Shown: positions 51,412 to 59,695 of the stretch, in pieces
How positions within the stretch are numbered: position 1 is the stretch's first letter
Layout of the letters: every line of letters starts with the position of its first letter
Source: Armatimonadota bacterium
GTDB taxonomy: Bacteria; Sysuimicrobiota; Sysuimicrobiia; Sysuimicrobiales; Humicultoraceae
DNA length: 64,000 bases
NCBI GenBank assembly: GCA_031459855.1
Contig: JAVKHP010000001.1
Coordinates: 2,075,906 to 2,139,905 of the forward strand
Direction: 5' to 3'
Position numbers and translations under genes: made by a program
The notes under the pieces: model-generated
Seen by the model: the letters and a program-made list of their open reading frames with translations, nothing else
What the model was told of the DNA's origin: nothing
Databases searched by the model: none

Positions 51412-52469
51412 GGACCGCCCCCGCCAGCGATGGCCTTGCGCACGAACCGGTCGTCGACCAGCCGGTCCACCGGGACCGCGAAGGCCGGATCCAGCAGCCG
51501 GTCCTGCTTGAGGAACCGGATCACGGTCCCGACCGCCTCAGGCAACACGCGTCCGTCGGGCGAGAGGCCGGCCAGGTTGGCGCGGAGCATGGCGGGCGTC
51601 CAGTTGAGCCCGGCCGGCAGCACGCGGGCGATCTCCTCGGGCTTCGTGCGGTGCGCCCGCAGCCAGCGCAGGGTGCGCACGAACACGTCGACCAGCGCCT
51701 GCACGGCGTCGGGGTCGCGGGCGATCACCTCCGGCCGCGTGAGGAGCCCGCTGGAGATGTGCGCGGCACCGTAGAGGCGGACGGTGCCGTCCAGCGTGCG
51801 CACGTCGTAGAGCAACCGCGCCGAGCCCTCTTCCACGAGGGTGGTGATCAGCGGGTCGAGGTAGACCAGGGCGTCGACCGTCTTGCGCCGCCACGCGGCC
51901 AGCGCCGTCTGCGGCCCACCCACGGGCACGAACTGCACCGCCTCGGGCTCGACCCCGTAGGCCGCCAGGATGTGGCGGGCCTGCATGTGGGTGGCCGAGC
52001 CGAGGCTCGTCACGCCCACCCGGCGTCCGCGCAGCTGGGAGGGCGCCGTGACCTCGCGCAGCTCGGCCTGCACGATCATGGCCATGGTCTGGGCGTTGAA
52101 GAAGGTCAACAGGAACTTCAGGTCCTTGCCCTGCTCGTGCGCCTTGATGACCTGGGTGATCGTCACCGTGGCGAACTGGACGTCGCCGCCGATGAGCGCC
52201 GTGGTCGCGTCGGGGCCGCCGCGAAAGTCGATGAACACGGTGCGCAGGCCGCTGGTGCGCGCCAGCTCGTCGAAGGCCCCCAGGCCCATCGCCACGTAGA
52301 CGGGGAGGTACCCGACCACAGCCGGCGGCCCGATGGCGACGCGGACCTCGCGCAGTGGCCCCGGCGCCGCCGGCTGGCCGGCGGCCACCAGCAGGATCAG
52401 CGCCAGGCTCGCGGCGAGGACCGCGGCGGCGCGCCCGCCGGTACGGTTGCAAGACGCGCTGGTGCACAT
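51408..52469 (-). CDS. ABC transporter substrate-binding protein (SsuA/NMT1 type)
   Basis: A 353-aa periplasmic protein with a signal peptide (GRAAAVLAASLALILLVAAG). The mature part has VRVAIGPPAVVGYLPVYVAMGLGAFDELA, GGPDATTALIGGDVQFATVTITQVIKA, LRGRRVGVTSLGSATHMQARHILAAYGVEP and AWRRKTVDALVYLDP, the marks of the SsuA/NMT1-like family, which carries sulfonates, nitrate, pyrimidines and aromatic carboxylates. GGAGGTGAG stands 3 bp before the ATG at 52469. It is embedded in an acyl-CoA operon, so an organic acid later activated to a CoA ester is a likely ligand (inference). Confidence 0.92.
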   Translation of the reverse strand: MCTSASCNRTGGRAAAVLAASLALILLVAAGQPAAPGPLREVRVAIGPPAVVGYLPVYVAMGLGAFDELARTSGLRTVFIDFRGGPDATTALIGGDVQFATVTITQVIKAHEQGKDLKFLLTFFNAQTMAMIVQAELREVTAPSQLRGRRVGVTSLGSATHMQARHILAAYGVEPEAVQFVPVGGPQTALAAWRRKTVDALVYLDPLITTLVEEGSARLLYDVRTLDGTVRLYGAAHISSGLLTRPEVIARDPDAVQALVDVFVRTLRWLRAHRTKPEEIARVLPAGLNWTPAMLRANLAGLSPDGRVLPEAVGTVIRFLKQDRLLDPAFAVPVDRLVDDRFVRKAIAGGGGP

Positions 52470-52581
52470 CACGCTCACCTCCTGGAGCGATTCCCGGTGC
52501 CACGGCCCGTGCAACGGCCGTCGTCGCCCATCGCGGACCGCCGGGTGCAGGCGGGCACCGGACACTCCCCGTGCCGCACGG

Positions 52582-53334
52582 TCATACGCTGGGGCCGCCC
52601 AGACTGCGGCCGCCGCACACGTAGAGCAGCTGGCCCGTCACGTACGACGTCTCGTCGTCGGCGAAGAAGCGCACGGCGTGCGCGATGTCGGCCGGCGTGC
52701 CGATGCGGCCCATGGGCACCGTCTTCAGCAGGCGCTCCTGCACGTCGTCCTTCAGGCTGCGGAACAAGGGTGTGTCGACCAGCGCCGGCGCCACGGCGTT
52801 GACGGTGATGCCGAACCTGGCGAGTTCCAGCGCCAGGGTGCGCGTCAGGCTCACGACGCCGCCCTTGGACGCGGCGTAGTTCACCTGCCCCGGGTTGCCC
52901 AGCCAGGCGCGCGAGGCGATGCTGACGATCCGGCCATACTGCTGCTCCATCATGAGGGGCACGGCCGCCCGGCAGCACAACCAGTACGATTTGAGGTTGA
53001 CGCGCAGGACCTCGTCCCAGTCCTCCTCGGACATCTTGGTGAGGTAGCGGTCGCGCGCGATGCCGACGTTGTTGACCAGGATGTCGACGCGGCCGAACGC
53101 CTCCCGCGCGCGCTCCACCACGGCGGCGGCTCCCTCGGCACGGCTCACGTCGGCCGGCACCCCGACGGCCTGCGCGCCCGCGGCGGTGAGCGCCTCGACC
53201 ACCCGCGCGACCCGATCGGCCACGATGTCGTTGACGACGACGCGAGCGCCGTCGGCGGCCAGACGGGTGGCGATGCCCTCGCCGATGCCCTGGCCCGCTC
53301 CGGTGACGATGGCGACGCGTCCGGCGATGCCCAT
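52582..53334 (-). CDS. Short-chain dehydrogenase/reductase (FabG-like, 3-hydroxyacyl type)
   Basis: A 250-aa SDR with IVTGAGQGIGEGIATRLAADGARVVVNDIVADR, LVNNVGIARD, the catalytic Ser in IVSIASRAW and Tyr/Lys in NYAASKGGVVSLTRTLALELA. The end VTGQLLYVCGGRSLGG is typical of FabG. It is likely to oxidise a 3-hydroxyacyl-CoA made by the neighbouring enoyl-CoA hydratase. It lies between the hydratase gene (76 bp) and the importer genes (112 bp). Confidence 0.93.
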   Translation of the reverse strand: MGIAGRVAIVTGAGQGIGEGIATRLAADGARVVVNDIVADRVARVVEALTAAGAQAVGVPADVSRAEGAAAVVERAREAFGRVDILVNNVGIARDRYLTKMSEEDWDEVLRVNLKSYWLCCRAAVPLMMEQQYGRIVSIASRAWLGNPGQVNYAASKGGVVSLTRTLALELARFGITVNAVAPALVDTPLFRSLKDDVQERLLKTVPMGRIGTPADIAHAVRFFADDETSYVTGQLLYVCGGRSLGGPSV

Positions 53335-53410
53335 CGGTGGTCCCTCCCGCTCCCGGCCTCAGCGTGGAGGCCCGAGTCTCCCTCCCTGCAACGGTGTCGT
53401 GAGCATGCCC

Positions 53411-54199
53411 CTAGCGGCCCGTGAACTGCGGCTCGCGCTTTTCCAGGAAGGCCTGGATGCCTTCGCGGCGGTCACGGGTCGTGCGCAGCACCGCGTGAGC
53501 CGTGCGTTCGAACGCCAGCCCGGCATCCAGGCTCACGTCCCAGGCCAGGTTCACGGCGGTCTTGATGGCGCGCAGCGCGAGCGGCGCCCGCGCAGCGATG
53601 GTGGCCGCCAGCGCGCGGGCGGCGTCCTGCAGCTGGGCCGCCGGTACCACCCGGTTGACCAGCCCGATGCGGTGCGCCTCGGCGGCGTCGATGTGGTCGC
53701 CGGTGAACATCAGTTCCTTGGCGCGCGAGGGGCCGACGAGGCGCGCGAGCCGCTGGGTGCCGCCCGCTCCGGGCATGCTGCCCACCCGGGCCTCGGGGAA
53801 GCCAAAACGCGCGTGCTCGGCCGCCACCCGCAGGTCGCACGCCAGCGCCAGCTCCAGGCCCCCTCCGAGCGCGTAGCCGTTCACCGCGGCGATGGTGGGA
53901 ATGGGAAGGGCCTCCAGCTGCCCAAAGACGCGGCGCACCCGGTCGGCGAAGGGGTCGGGTCCCGCGCCGTCGTCGCCGTACTCCTGGGCCCGCGCCTTCA
54001 GGTCGGCGCCCACGCAGAACGCCTTCTCGCCGGCGGCGGTGAGGACGAGCGCCCGCACGGCGTCCCCGCCCTCGAGCGCCGTCAGCACCTCGCCAAGGCG
54101 ATCCAGCATCTGCGGGGTCAGCGCGTTCAGCGCCTCGGGCCGGTTGAGGGTCACGATCCCCACCGCCTGCGCCTGCTCGAAGAGCACCACGTCGCTCAT
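53411..54199 (-). CDS. Enoyl-CoA hydratase/isomerase (crotonase family)
   Basis: A 262-aa crotonase-fold protein with oxyanion-hole parts FCVGADLKARAQEYG and AVNGYALGGGLELALACDLRVAAEHARFGFPEARVGSMPGAGGTQRLARLVG. The two catalytic glutamates of hydratases are present, one in FPEARVG and one in RAKELMFTG, so a true hydratase is more likely than an isomerase. It overlaps the CaiB-type gene by ATGA and precedes the SDR gene. Confidence 0.94.
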   Translation of the reverse strand: MSDVVLFEQAQAVGIVTLNRPEALNALTPQMLDRLGEVLTALEGGDAVRALVLTAAGEKAFCVGADLKARAQEYGDDGAGPDPFADRVRRVFGQLEALPIPTIAAVNGYALGGGLELALACDLRVAAEHARFGFPEARVGSMPGAGGTQRLARLVGPSRAKELMFTGDHIDAAEAHRIGLVNRVVPAAQLQDAARALAATIAARAPLALRAIKTAVNLAWDVSLDAGLAFERTAHAVLRTTRDRREGIQAFLEKREPQFTGR

Positions 54200-55446
54200 G
54201 CCTGTTCACCTCCATGCCGCAGCGCCGGTGCCGGGGCCTCGCCCGCCTCCTGGGGCTCGGCCAGCCGGACCACGCCGGCGGCTGCCAGCTGGTCGATCTC
54301 GTCGGCCGTGAAGCCGGCCTCGCGCAACACCGCGGCGGTGTGTTCGCCCGGCAGGGGCGCGGGCGCGCGGAACTCGGGCGGCGTCGCCTCCAGGCGCAGC
54401 GGTGAGCCCACCACGCGCACGGGCCCCAGCCGCGGGTGGTGCAGAGTGACCAGCATGCCGTTGTGCGCGACCTGCGGGTGGGCCTCGAGCTCGGGATAGG
54501 TGAGGATGGGGCCGCACACGATGTCGGCCGCCTCCAGACGCGCCAGCCAGTGGTGCGACGGCTGCGCGCGGAAGATGGGCGCCAACGTCTCCCGCAGGGC
54601 GGCGCGATGGCGCACGCGCGCTTCGTTGGTGGCGAACCGGGGGTCGTGGGCGAGCTCGGGGTGCCCGAGCACCTGGCAGAGGGCCTGCCAGCGCTCGGGC
54701 GTGTAGGCGGCGACCATGATGTAGCCGTCGGCGGTGGGAAAGGCCTCGTTGGGCGCGGCGTAGGGCGCGGCACTCCCCGTACGGCCCGGCGGGGTGCCCG
54801 AGGCCAGGTACATCGCCAGCGGCACCGCCTGGAACGCCAGCAGCGCGTCCAGGAGCGAGACGTCCACCCGCTGGCCACGTCCGGTGCGTTCGCGCGCCAG
54901 CAGCGCCGCCAGGATCCCGCATGCGGCGAGGAAGCCTGCCGTGGTGTCGGCTGCGGGCGTCCCCACCTTGACGGGCTCGCCCTCGGGCGTCCCCGTCACG
55001 CTCATCAGGCCGGCCGCCGCCTGGACGATGCCGTCGACCCCGGGCCGGTCGCGCCATGGGCCCGACTGCCCGAAGGCGGAGATCGCGCAGTAGATCAGGC
55101 GCGGGTGCTGCGGGCGCAGGGTGGCGTCGTCGAGCCCAAGGCGCGCCATCACTCCGGGCCGGAAGCTCTCCACCAGGACGTCGCTGCGCGCCACCAGCCG
55201 CAGGATCACCGCGCGGGCCGCCGGCTGCTTGAGGTCCACGACGATGCTGCGCTTGTTGCGGTTCATGCCGATGAACGCCGCGGCCACGCCGCCGACGAAC
55301 GGCGGGCCGAGCTGCCGCCCCCACTCGCCGCCGGGCGGCTCGACCTTGATCACCTCGGCACCGAGATCGCCCAGGTGCATGGTGCAGATGGGCCCGGCCG
55401 CGCCCTGGGAGAAGTCGAGCACCCGCACGCCCTCCAGGGCCCTCAC
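54196..55446 (-). CDS. CaiB/BaiF family (class III) CoA-transferase
   Basis: A 416-aa protein with the family opening LEGVRVLDFSQGAAGPICTMHLGDLGAEVIKVEPP, MNRNKRSIVVDLK, LVESFRPGVMARLGLD, DGIVQAAAGLMSVTG and the catalytic Asp in VGTPAADTTAG. These enzymes move CoA between carboxylic acids, so it could activate the imported acid. The start is GTG 55446, which overlaps the TetR stop (GTGA). Confidence 0.93.
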   Translation of the reverse strand: MRALEGVRVLDFSQGAAGPICTMHLGDLGAEVIKVEPPGGEWGRQLGPPFVGGVAAAFIGMNRNKRSIVVDLKQPAARAVILRLVARSDVLVESFRPGVMARLGLDDATLRPQHPRLIYCAISAFGQSGPWRDRPGVDGIVQAAAGLMSVTGTPEGEPVKVGTPAADTTAGFLAACGILAALLARERTGRGQRVDVSLLDALLAFQAVPLAMYLASGTPPGRTGSAAPYAAPNEAFPTADGYIMVAAYTPERWQALCQVLGHPELAHDPRFATNEARVRHRAALRETLAPIFRAQPSHHWLARLEAADIVCGPILTYPELEAHPQVAHNGMLVTLHHPRLGPVRVVGSPLRLEATPPEFRAPAPLPGEHTAAVLREAGFTADEIDQLAAAGVVRLAEPQEAGEAPAPALRHGGEQA

Positions 55447-56144
55447 GGCCCGTCGCCCCCAGCAGGAGGCGCCACCGGGGCCGCGTCGCGGGGTCCCCGC
55501 TGCAGGGCGCCGGTGGCGTAGGCGGCAAAGTGCGCGGCGATCTCGTCGGCGGTGTGCTGGCCGTCGGGCCGGTACCAGCGCACCACCCAGTTGACCATGC
55601 CCAGCACCGCGAACCCCGCCAGGCGCACGTCGGTGGGCGCGAACTCGCCGGTGGCGATCCCGTCGGCGATGATGCGGCGGAACAACGCCTCGTAGCGGTC
55701 CCGCCACGCCATCAGGGCCTGGCGGTACTCGGGAGCCAGTGCGCGGCCCTCCTCGAGGAAACACGCGACGTTGTCGCGGTCGTGCACCAGCGTCAGGATG
55801 TGGAGCCGCACGGCCGCCCGCAGGCGCTCGGCCGCCGGCGCCGGCGTCGCCGCGATCCGCTCCAGGTCGGGCAGCGCGCGGTCCAGCGTGTGCTGCAGGA
55901 TCTCGTAGAGGAGCGCCTGCTTCCCGCGGACGTGGTGGTAGAGCGACGCCTTGGTCAGGCCCACGGCGCGGGCGATCGCCTGCATCGTGGTGCGCTCGAA
56001 GCCCCGCGCCCGGAAGAGCGCGGCGGCAGCCCGCAGCACCTGCTCGCGGGTCACGGGGACCCGGTGGGCCCGGCGGGGGTGCGCCCCACGGCGCTGGGGT
56101 CTTGGCGCCGGGGGATGCCGCAGCGGGGCGACCATCTCCGTCAC
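55443..56144 (-). CDS. TetR-family regulator embedded in the acyl-CoA operon
   Basis: A 233-aa TetR protein: a basic N-terminal extension (~1-30), HTH TMQAIARAVGLTKASLYHHVRGKQALLY, and a helical ligand domain with VHDRDNVACFLEEGRALAPEYRQALMAWRDRYEALFRRIIADGIATGEF, close to the FadR/AcrR-type regulators of fatty-acid and aromatic acid breakdown. The GTG start at 56144 overlaps the KorC-like gene. It is a strong candidate to bind the palindrome at 46075-46088. Confidence 0.92.
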   Translation of the reverse strand: MTEMVAPLRHPPAPRPQRRGAHPRRAHRVPVTREQVLRAAAALFRARGFERTTMQAIARAVGLTKASLYHHVRGKQALLYEILQHTLDRALPDLERIAATPAPAAERLRAAVRLHILTLVHDRDNVACFLEEGRALAPEYRQALMAWRDRYEALFRRIIADGIATGEFAPTDVRLAGFAVLGMVNWVVRWYRPDGQHTADEIAAHFAAYATGALQRGPRDAAPVAPPAGGDGP

Positions 56145-56731
56145 GAGGCGACCACGCTCCCTGCGGGCGCCACCGCCCGCGGCGCCCAGCCCTCCGCCCG
56201 CAGCGCCGTCCCCACGCGCCACCCGGCGTCCAGCGCGCGGAGGTTGACGGCGGCTGCGGCGGTCGACCACCGCGCCCGCACCGCCTCGTCCAGCGCCTGC
56301 CGGGAGGGCAGGGCGCACAGGGCGGCGGCGACCCCGACGGCCACGACGTTGGCCGGTCGCGGCGAGCCGGTCACCGCGCGGGCGGTGGCCACGATGGGCA
56401 CGGCGCGGGCGCGCACTGCGGGCGCCGCCGGCAGGTTCGCGCGGTCGGCGTCCGGCAGGGCGATGCCGCCCGGGGTGATCTCGGGCCACCAGCGCGCCCA
56501 GGCGTCCGGGGTGAGCGCGATCAGCAGGTCCACCTGGCGCGCCACCGGATACGCGATGGCCGCATCGCTGACGATCACCTCCGAGCGGCTGGCTCCGCCA
56601 CGGGATTCGGGGCCGTAGGCCTGGGTGCACACGACGTGGTGACCGTCGCGGACCGCGGCCTCGGCCAGGAGTAGCCCGGCCAGGACGATCCCCTGACCGC
56701 CCGCACCGGTGAGGCGGATCGCCAGCCTCAT
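56141..56731 (-). CDS. korC: 2-oxoacid:ferredoxin oxidoreductase, gamma subunit (KorC-like)
   Basis: A 196-aa protein with RLTGAGGQGIVLAGLLLAEAAVRDGHHV and QAYGPESRGGASRSEVIVSDAAIAYP, the gamma-subunit marks of KorC/VorC. It completes a three-gene set with korA and korB; all overlap by 4 bp. It differs from the IorB-type gamma domain at 58.8-59.7 kb. The substrate may be 2-oxoglutarate or a branched-chain oxoacid. Confidence 0.9.
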   Translation of the reverse strand: MRLAIRLTGAGGQGIVLAGLLLAEAAVRDGHHVVCTQAYGPESRGGASRSEVIVSDAAIAYPVARQVDLLIALTPDAWARWWPEITPGGIALPDADRANLPAAPAVRARAVPIVATARAVTGSPRPANVVAVGVAAALCALPSRQALDEAVRARWSTAAAAVNLRALDAGWRVGTALRAEGWAPRAVAPAGSVVAS

Positions 56732-57672
56732 GGCGCGTGGTCCTCCCGCGCATCCGCCCATCGGGCCGCTGCTGCCCGCAGGCGGTCGCCGAACTCGGGA
56801 CGCGTCGTCTCCACCAGCACCCCGGTCTCCACGGGCGGGCGCACGGGCGGGAGGCCCGGATGCACCACCGTGGACGCCAGCGGGGCCAGGTGCGCCTCGA
56901 CGGCCGCGGTGGCGCGGATCTGGCCCAGCAACATGGCCGCGCCGCTGCCGAGCCGGTTGTACCGGCCGTGGAACTCCGGGCAGTCGGTGAGCACCTCGAC
57001 GAACGCGAAGCCGCGGTGCGCCAGCGCGCGGGCGATCAACTCCTCCAGGACCAGCGGCTGCGCGGCCAGACCGCGCGCCACGAACGTCGCACCGGCGGCG
57101 GCCAGCAGACGGCAGGCGTCGAACGGCGGCTCGACGTTGCCGTAAGGCGCGGTGGTGGCCACGCCGCCCTCGCGGGTGGTAGGGGCCAGCTGGCCGCCGG
57201 TCATGCCGTAGATCTCGTTGTTGAACAGCAGGCAGGTGAGGTCGACGTTACGACGGGCGGCGTGGATCAGGTGGTTGCCGCCGATCGCCAGGCCGTCGCC
57301 GTCGCCGGTGATGACGATGACGTGCAGGTCCGGCCGCGCCAGCTTCAGTCCGGTGGCGAACGCCGGGGCGCGGCCGTGGGTGGCGTGCAGCGTGCAGAAG
57401 TCCAGGTAGCCGGCGAGCCGGCTGCTGCATCCGATTCCCGCCACCACCGCGACCGTGTCCTGGTCGAGGCCCAGCCGGCAGATCGCACGCAGCAGCGCGC
57501 CGGCCACGATGCCGTGCCCGCACCCGGGACACAGGATGTGGGGCATCTGGGGCAGGCGCAGGTAGCGGCGCACGTCCGGGGCCGCTCCTGCCGGGGCGGC
57601 GGGGGGCCGCGTCTGCGCGCGCAGCGACGCGTCCGCACCCGACGTCGCACGCAGGGCGAGGCCGTCGCTCAT
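56728..57672 (-). CDS. korB: 2-oxoacid:ferredoxin oxidoreductase, beta subunit (KorB-like, TPP-binding)
   Basis: A 314-aa TPP subunit. It has PHILCPGCGHGIVAGALLRAI, GIGCSSRLAGYLD, THGRAPAFATGLKLARP and the TPP/Mg motif VITGDGDGLAIGGNHLIHAARRNVDLTCLLFNNEIYGMTGGQ. FNNEIYGMTGGQ is typical of Kor/Vor beta subunits. No cluster Cys motif of a pyruvate-type enzyme is evident beyond CPGCGH. An N-terminal Ala/Pro-rich extension (~1-35) is unusual. It is coupled to korA and korC by 4-bp overlaps. Confidence 0.94.
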   Translation of the reverse strand: MSDGLALRATSGADASLRAQTRPPAAPAGAAPDVRRYLRLPQMPHILCPGCGHGIVAGALLRAICRLGLDQDTVAVVAGIGCSSRLAGYLDFCTLHATHGRAPAFATGLKLARPDLHVIVITGDGDGLAIGGNHLIHAARRNVDLTCLLFNNEIYGMTGGQLAPTTREGGVATTAPYGNVEPPFDACRLLAAAGATFVARGLAAQPLVLEELIARALAHRGFAFVEVLTDCPEFHGRYNRLGSGAAMLLGQIRATAAVEAHLAPLASTVVHPGLPPVRPPVETGVLVETTRPEFGDRLRAAAARWADAREDHAP

Positions 57673-58820
57673 GCCAGCCTCCCGACGGGCACCGCGACGT
57701 CTGCCGCAGCGAGGAGCTCCTCGGGCGCCAGCGGCTGGCCGTCGACGCGGCAGCACGGCACGACGGGCACGCGGCCGGCTGCCGCGCGCTCGACCTCGTA
57801 GACGACCTGCCCGAGGTTGAGCTCGGCGACCACCACCAGGTCACAGGTGGCCATGGCGGCGCGGACGGCCTGGACGGGGAAGGGCCACAGCAGGCGCAAC
57901 CGCAGGGCGCCCGCGGGGAGCCCCGCTGCGCGGGCCAGGTCCGCGGCCTCGCACGCGGCCCGCCCGGTGATGCCGTAGCCGACGAACAGCACGCGGGCGT
58001 CGTCGGTGCGGTAGACCTCCACTGGCGCGAGGGCATCCGTGACAGCCGCCAGCTTGCGGATGCGGCGACGCTGGTGCGCGTCGATCACCGCGGGGTCCTG
58101 CGTGGGAAAGCCCCGGTCGTCGTGGGCCAGGCCGGTCACGTGGAACCGGTAGCCGCTGCCGAAGTCGGCGAGCGGCGGCACGCCGTCGGGATCGGGCGCG
58201 TAGGGCCGGTAGGCGGCCGGCGGGCCCTGGGGCCGTCGCCGCTGCGGCGTCCGTTCGGGCGGCAGCGGCCGCAGGATCGCCTCCTCGCGCAGGTGCCCGA
58301 TCACCTCGTCGTACAGCACGACGACCGGCGTGCGGAACCGCTCGGCCAGCGCAAACGCATCCGCCGTCAGCTCGTAGACCTCGGTCACCGATCCCGGCGC
58401 CACCACCACGCTGGCGGCGTCGCCGTGCGTCCCCCAGCGGGCCTGCATCACGTCGCCCTGGGCGGGAGAGGTCGGGAGCCCGGTGCTCGGGCCGCCGCGC
58501 ATCACGTCGACGACGACGCACGGGATCTCGGCCATGGCGGCGAAGCCCAGGTGTTCCTGCATGAGCGAGAAGCCCGGCCCGCTGGTGGCGGTCATGGCGC
58601 GCAGCCCGCCCAGCGAGGCGCCGAGCACCGCCGCCAGGGAGGCGATCTCGTCTTCCATCTGCACGAAGACGCCTCCGACGCCCGGCAGCCGGCGCGCCAT
58701 CTCTTCGGCGATCTCGGACGACGGCGTGATCGGGTAGCCCGCGTAGAAGCGGCACCCCGCCGCGATGGCCCCGGCCGCGCAGGCCGCGTTCCCCTGGACC
58801 AGCCGCGGGCGGGCGCTCAT
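57669..58820 (-). CDS. korA: 2-oxoacid:ferredoxin oxidoreductase, alpha subunit (KorA-like)
   Basis: A 383-aa alpha subunit: LVQGNAACAAGAIAAGCRFYAGYPITPSSEIAEEMARRLP, VQMEDEIASLAAVLGASLGG, MTATSGPGFSLMQEHLGFAAMAEIPCVVVDVMRGGPSTGLPT and the C-terminal domain. This opening belongs to Kor/Vor-type enzymes that split CoA-thioester-forming decarboxylation over separate subunits. It starts with ATG overlapping the IorB-ferredoxin gene. It lies next to a separate IorAB set, so two 2-oxoacid oxidoreductases are encoded together. Confidence 0.94.
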   Translation of the reverse strand: MSARPRLVQGNAACAAGAIAAGCRFYAGYPITPSSEIAEEMARRLPGVGGVFVQMEDEIASLAAVLGASLGGLRAMTATSGPGFSLMQEHLGFAAMAEIPCVVVDVMRGGPSTGLPTSPAQGDVMQARWGTHGDAASVVVAPGSVTEVYELTADAFALAERFRTPVVVLYDEVIGHLREEAILRPLPPERTPQRRRPQGPPAAYRPYAPDPDGVPPLADFGSGYRFHVTGLAHDDRGFPTQDPAVIDAHQRRRIRKLAAVTDALAPVEVYRTDDARVLFVGYGITGRAACEAADLARAAGLPAGALRLRLLWPFPVQAVRAAMATCDLVVVAELNLGQVVYEVERAAAGRVPVVPCCRVDGQPLAPEELLAAADVAVPVGRLA

Positions 58821-59695
58821 CGTGCAACGCCGGCCGGTGCTGCGGGCCGGGAGTGGACCGTGATGGCGAAGTCGGGGCACAACCACTCGCACAGCCGGCA
58901 GCCGGTGCACCGCTCGGGCACCGTGACCTCGACCGCGCCGCGGCCGTCGGGGCGCAGGATGCCCTCGGGGCAGACGCGCACGCAGATGTCGCATCCCTTG
59001 CACCACGCCGTGGCGACGGCCACGCGCCAGCCCGGCACGCCCTGGGGCGGCGTCCACCGCTGCGCCCACGTCAACGCGCAGGGCTCGAGCGTGCGGCCTT
59101 CGTGGAACGCCCGCCGGTTGACGGCCGCCGTGCCCGGCGGCACGCACCGCTCGATCACCTCTTCCCACAGCGCCGTCGGGAACTCCAGCCGCGCGGCGAG
59201 CACGCCGAGCAGGATCGTGTTGGCCACGTGGGGCGACCCCAGCTGCATGGCCCTGCCCCGCGCGTCCACGGCCACGACCGGGCCATGGTGCCCGGTCAGC
59301 GCCGCCGGGTCGAGGTCGGGGTAGCGCACCGTCCACGTCCGATGGTCGCGCTGGGCCGCAGGCGGCACGATGCGCGCGAGGTCGAGCACCAGCAGCCCGT
59401 CGCGCTTCAGGTACGGAAGCCACCGCAGGCCTTCCGCCCACTCGAACGCCACCAGCGCGTCGGCCTCCGCGAGTCCGATCAGGGGGCTGAAGACCTCGGT
59501 GCCGAAGCGGACATGGCTGAAGACGACGCCGCCCCGTTTGGCCATGCCGTGGACCTCGCTCTTCTTGACGTCGAGGCCGGCGGCCATGGCCACCTCGCCC
59601 AGGATCGTGCTGGCCAGCAGCACGCCCTGGCCCCCGACGCCGACGAAGAGCACGCCGCGGGTCGGGACCGTCTGCCGGTGCACGGCCAGGCTCAC
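58817..59695 (-). CDS. iorB: IorB-type gamma subunit fused to a 2[4Fe-4S] ferredoxin domain
   Basis: A 292-aa fusion. Residues ~13-195 are the gamma domain of indolepyruvate-type enzymes (GVLFVGVGGQGVLLASTILGEV, SEVHGMAKRGGVVFSHVRFG). After a linker, residues ~225-285 form a bacterial-type ferredoxin with two clusters (CKGCDICVRVCPEG and CTGCRLCEWLCPDF). The KorABC set downstream lacks its own ferredoxin gene (korD), so this domain might serve both complexes. It overlaps iorA and korA by ATGA at both ends. Confidence 0.9.
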   Translation of the reverse strand: MSLAVHRQTVPTRGVLFVGVGGQGVLLASTILGEVAMAAGLDVKKSEVHGMAKRGGVVFSHVRFGTEVFSPLIGLAEADALVAFEWAEGLRWLPYLKRDGLLVLDLARIVPPAAQRDHRTWTVRYPDLDPAALTGHHGPVVAVDARGRAMQLGSPHVANTILLGVLAARLEFPTALWEEVIERCVPPGTAAVNRRAFHEGRTLEPCALTWAQRWTPPQGVPGWRVAVATAWCKGCDICVRVCPEGILRPDGRGAVEVTVPERCTGCRLCEWLCPDFAITVHSRPAAPAGVAR

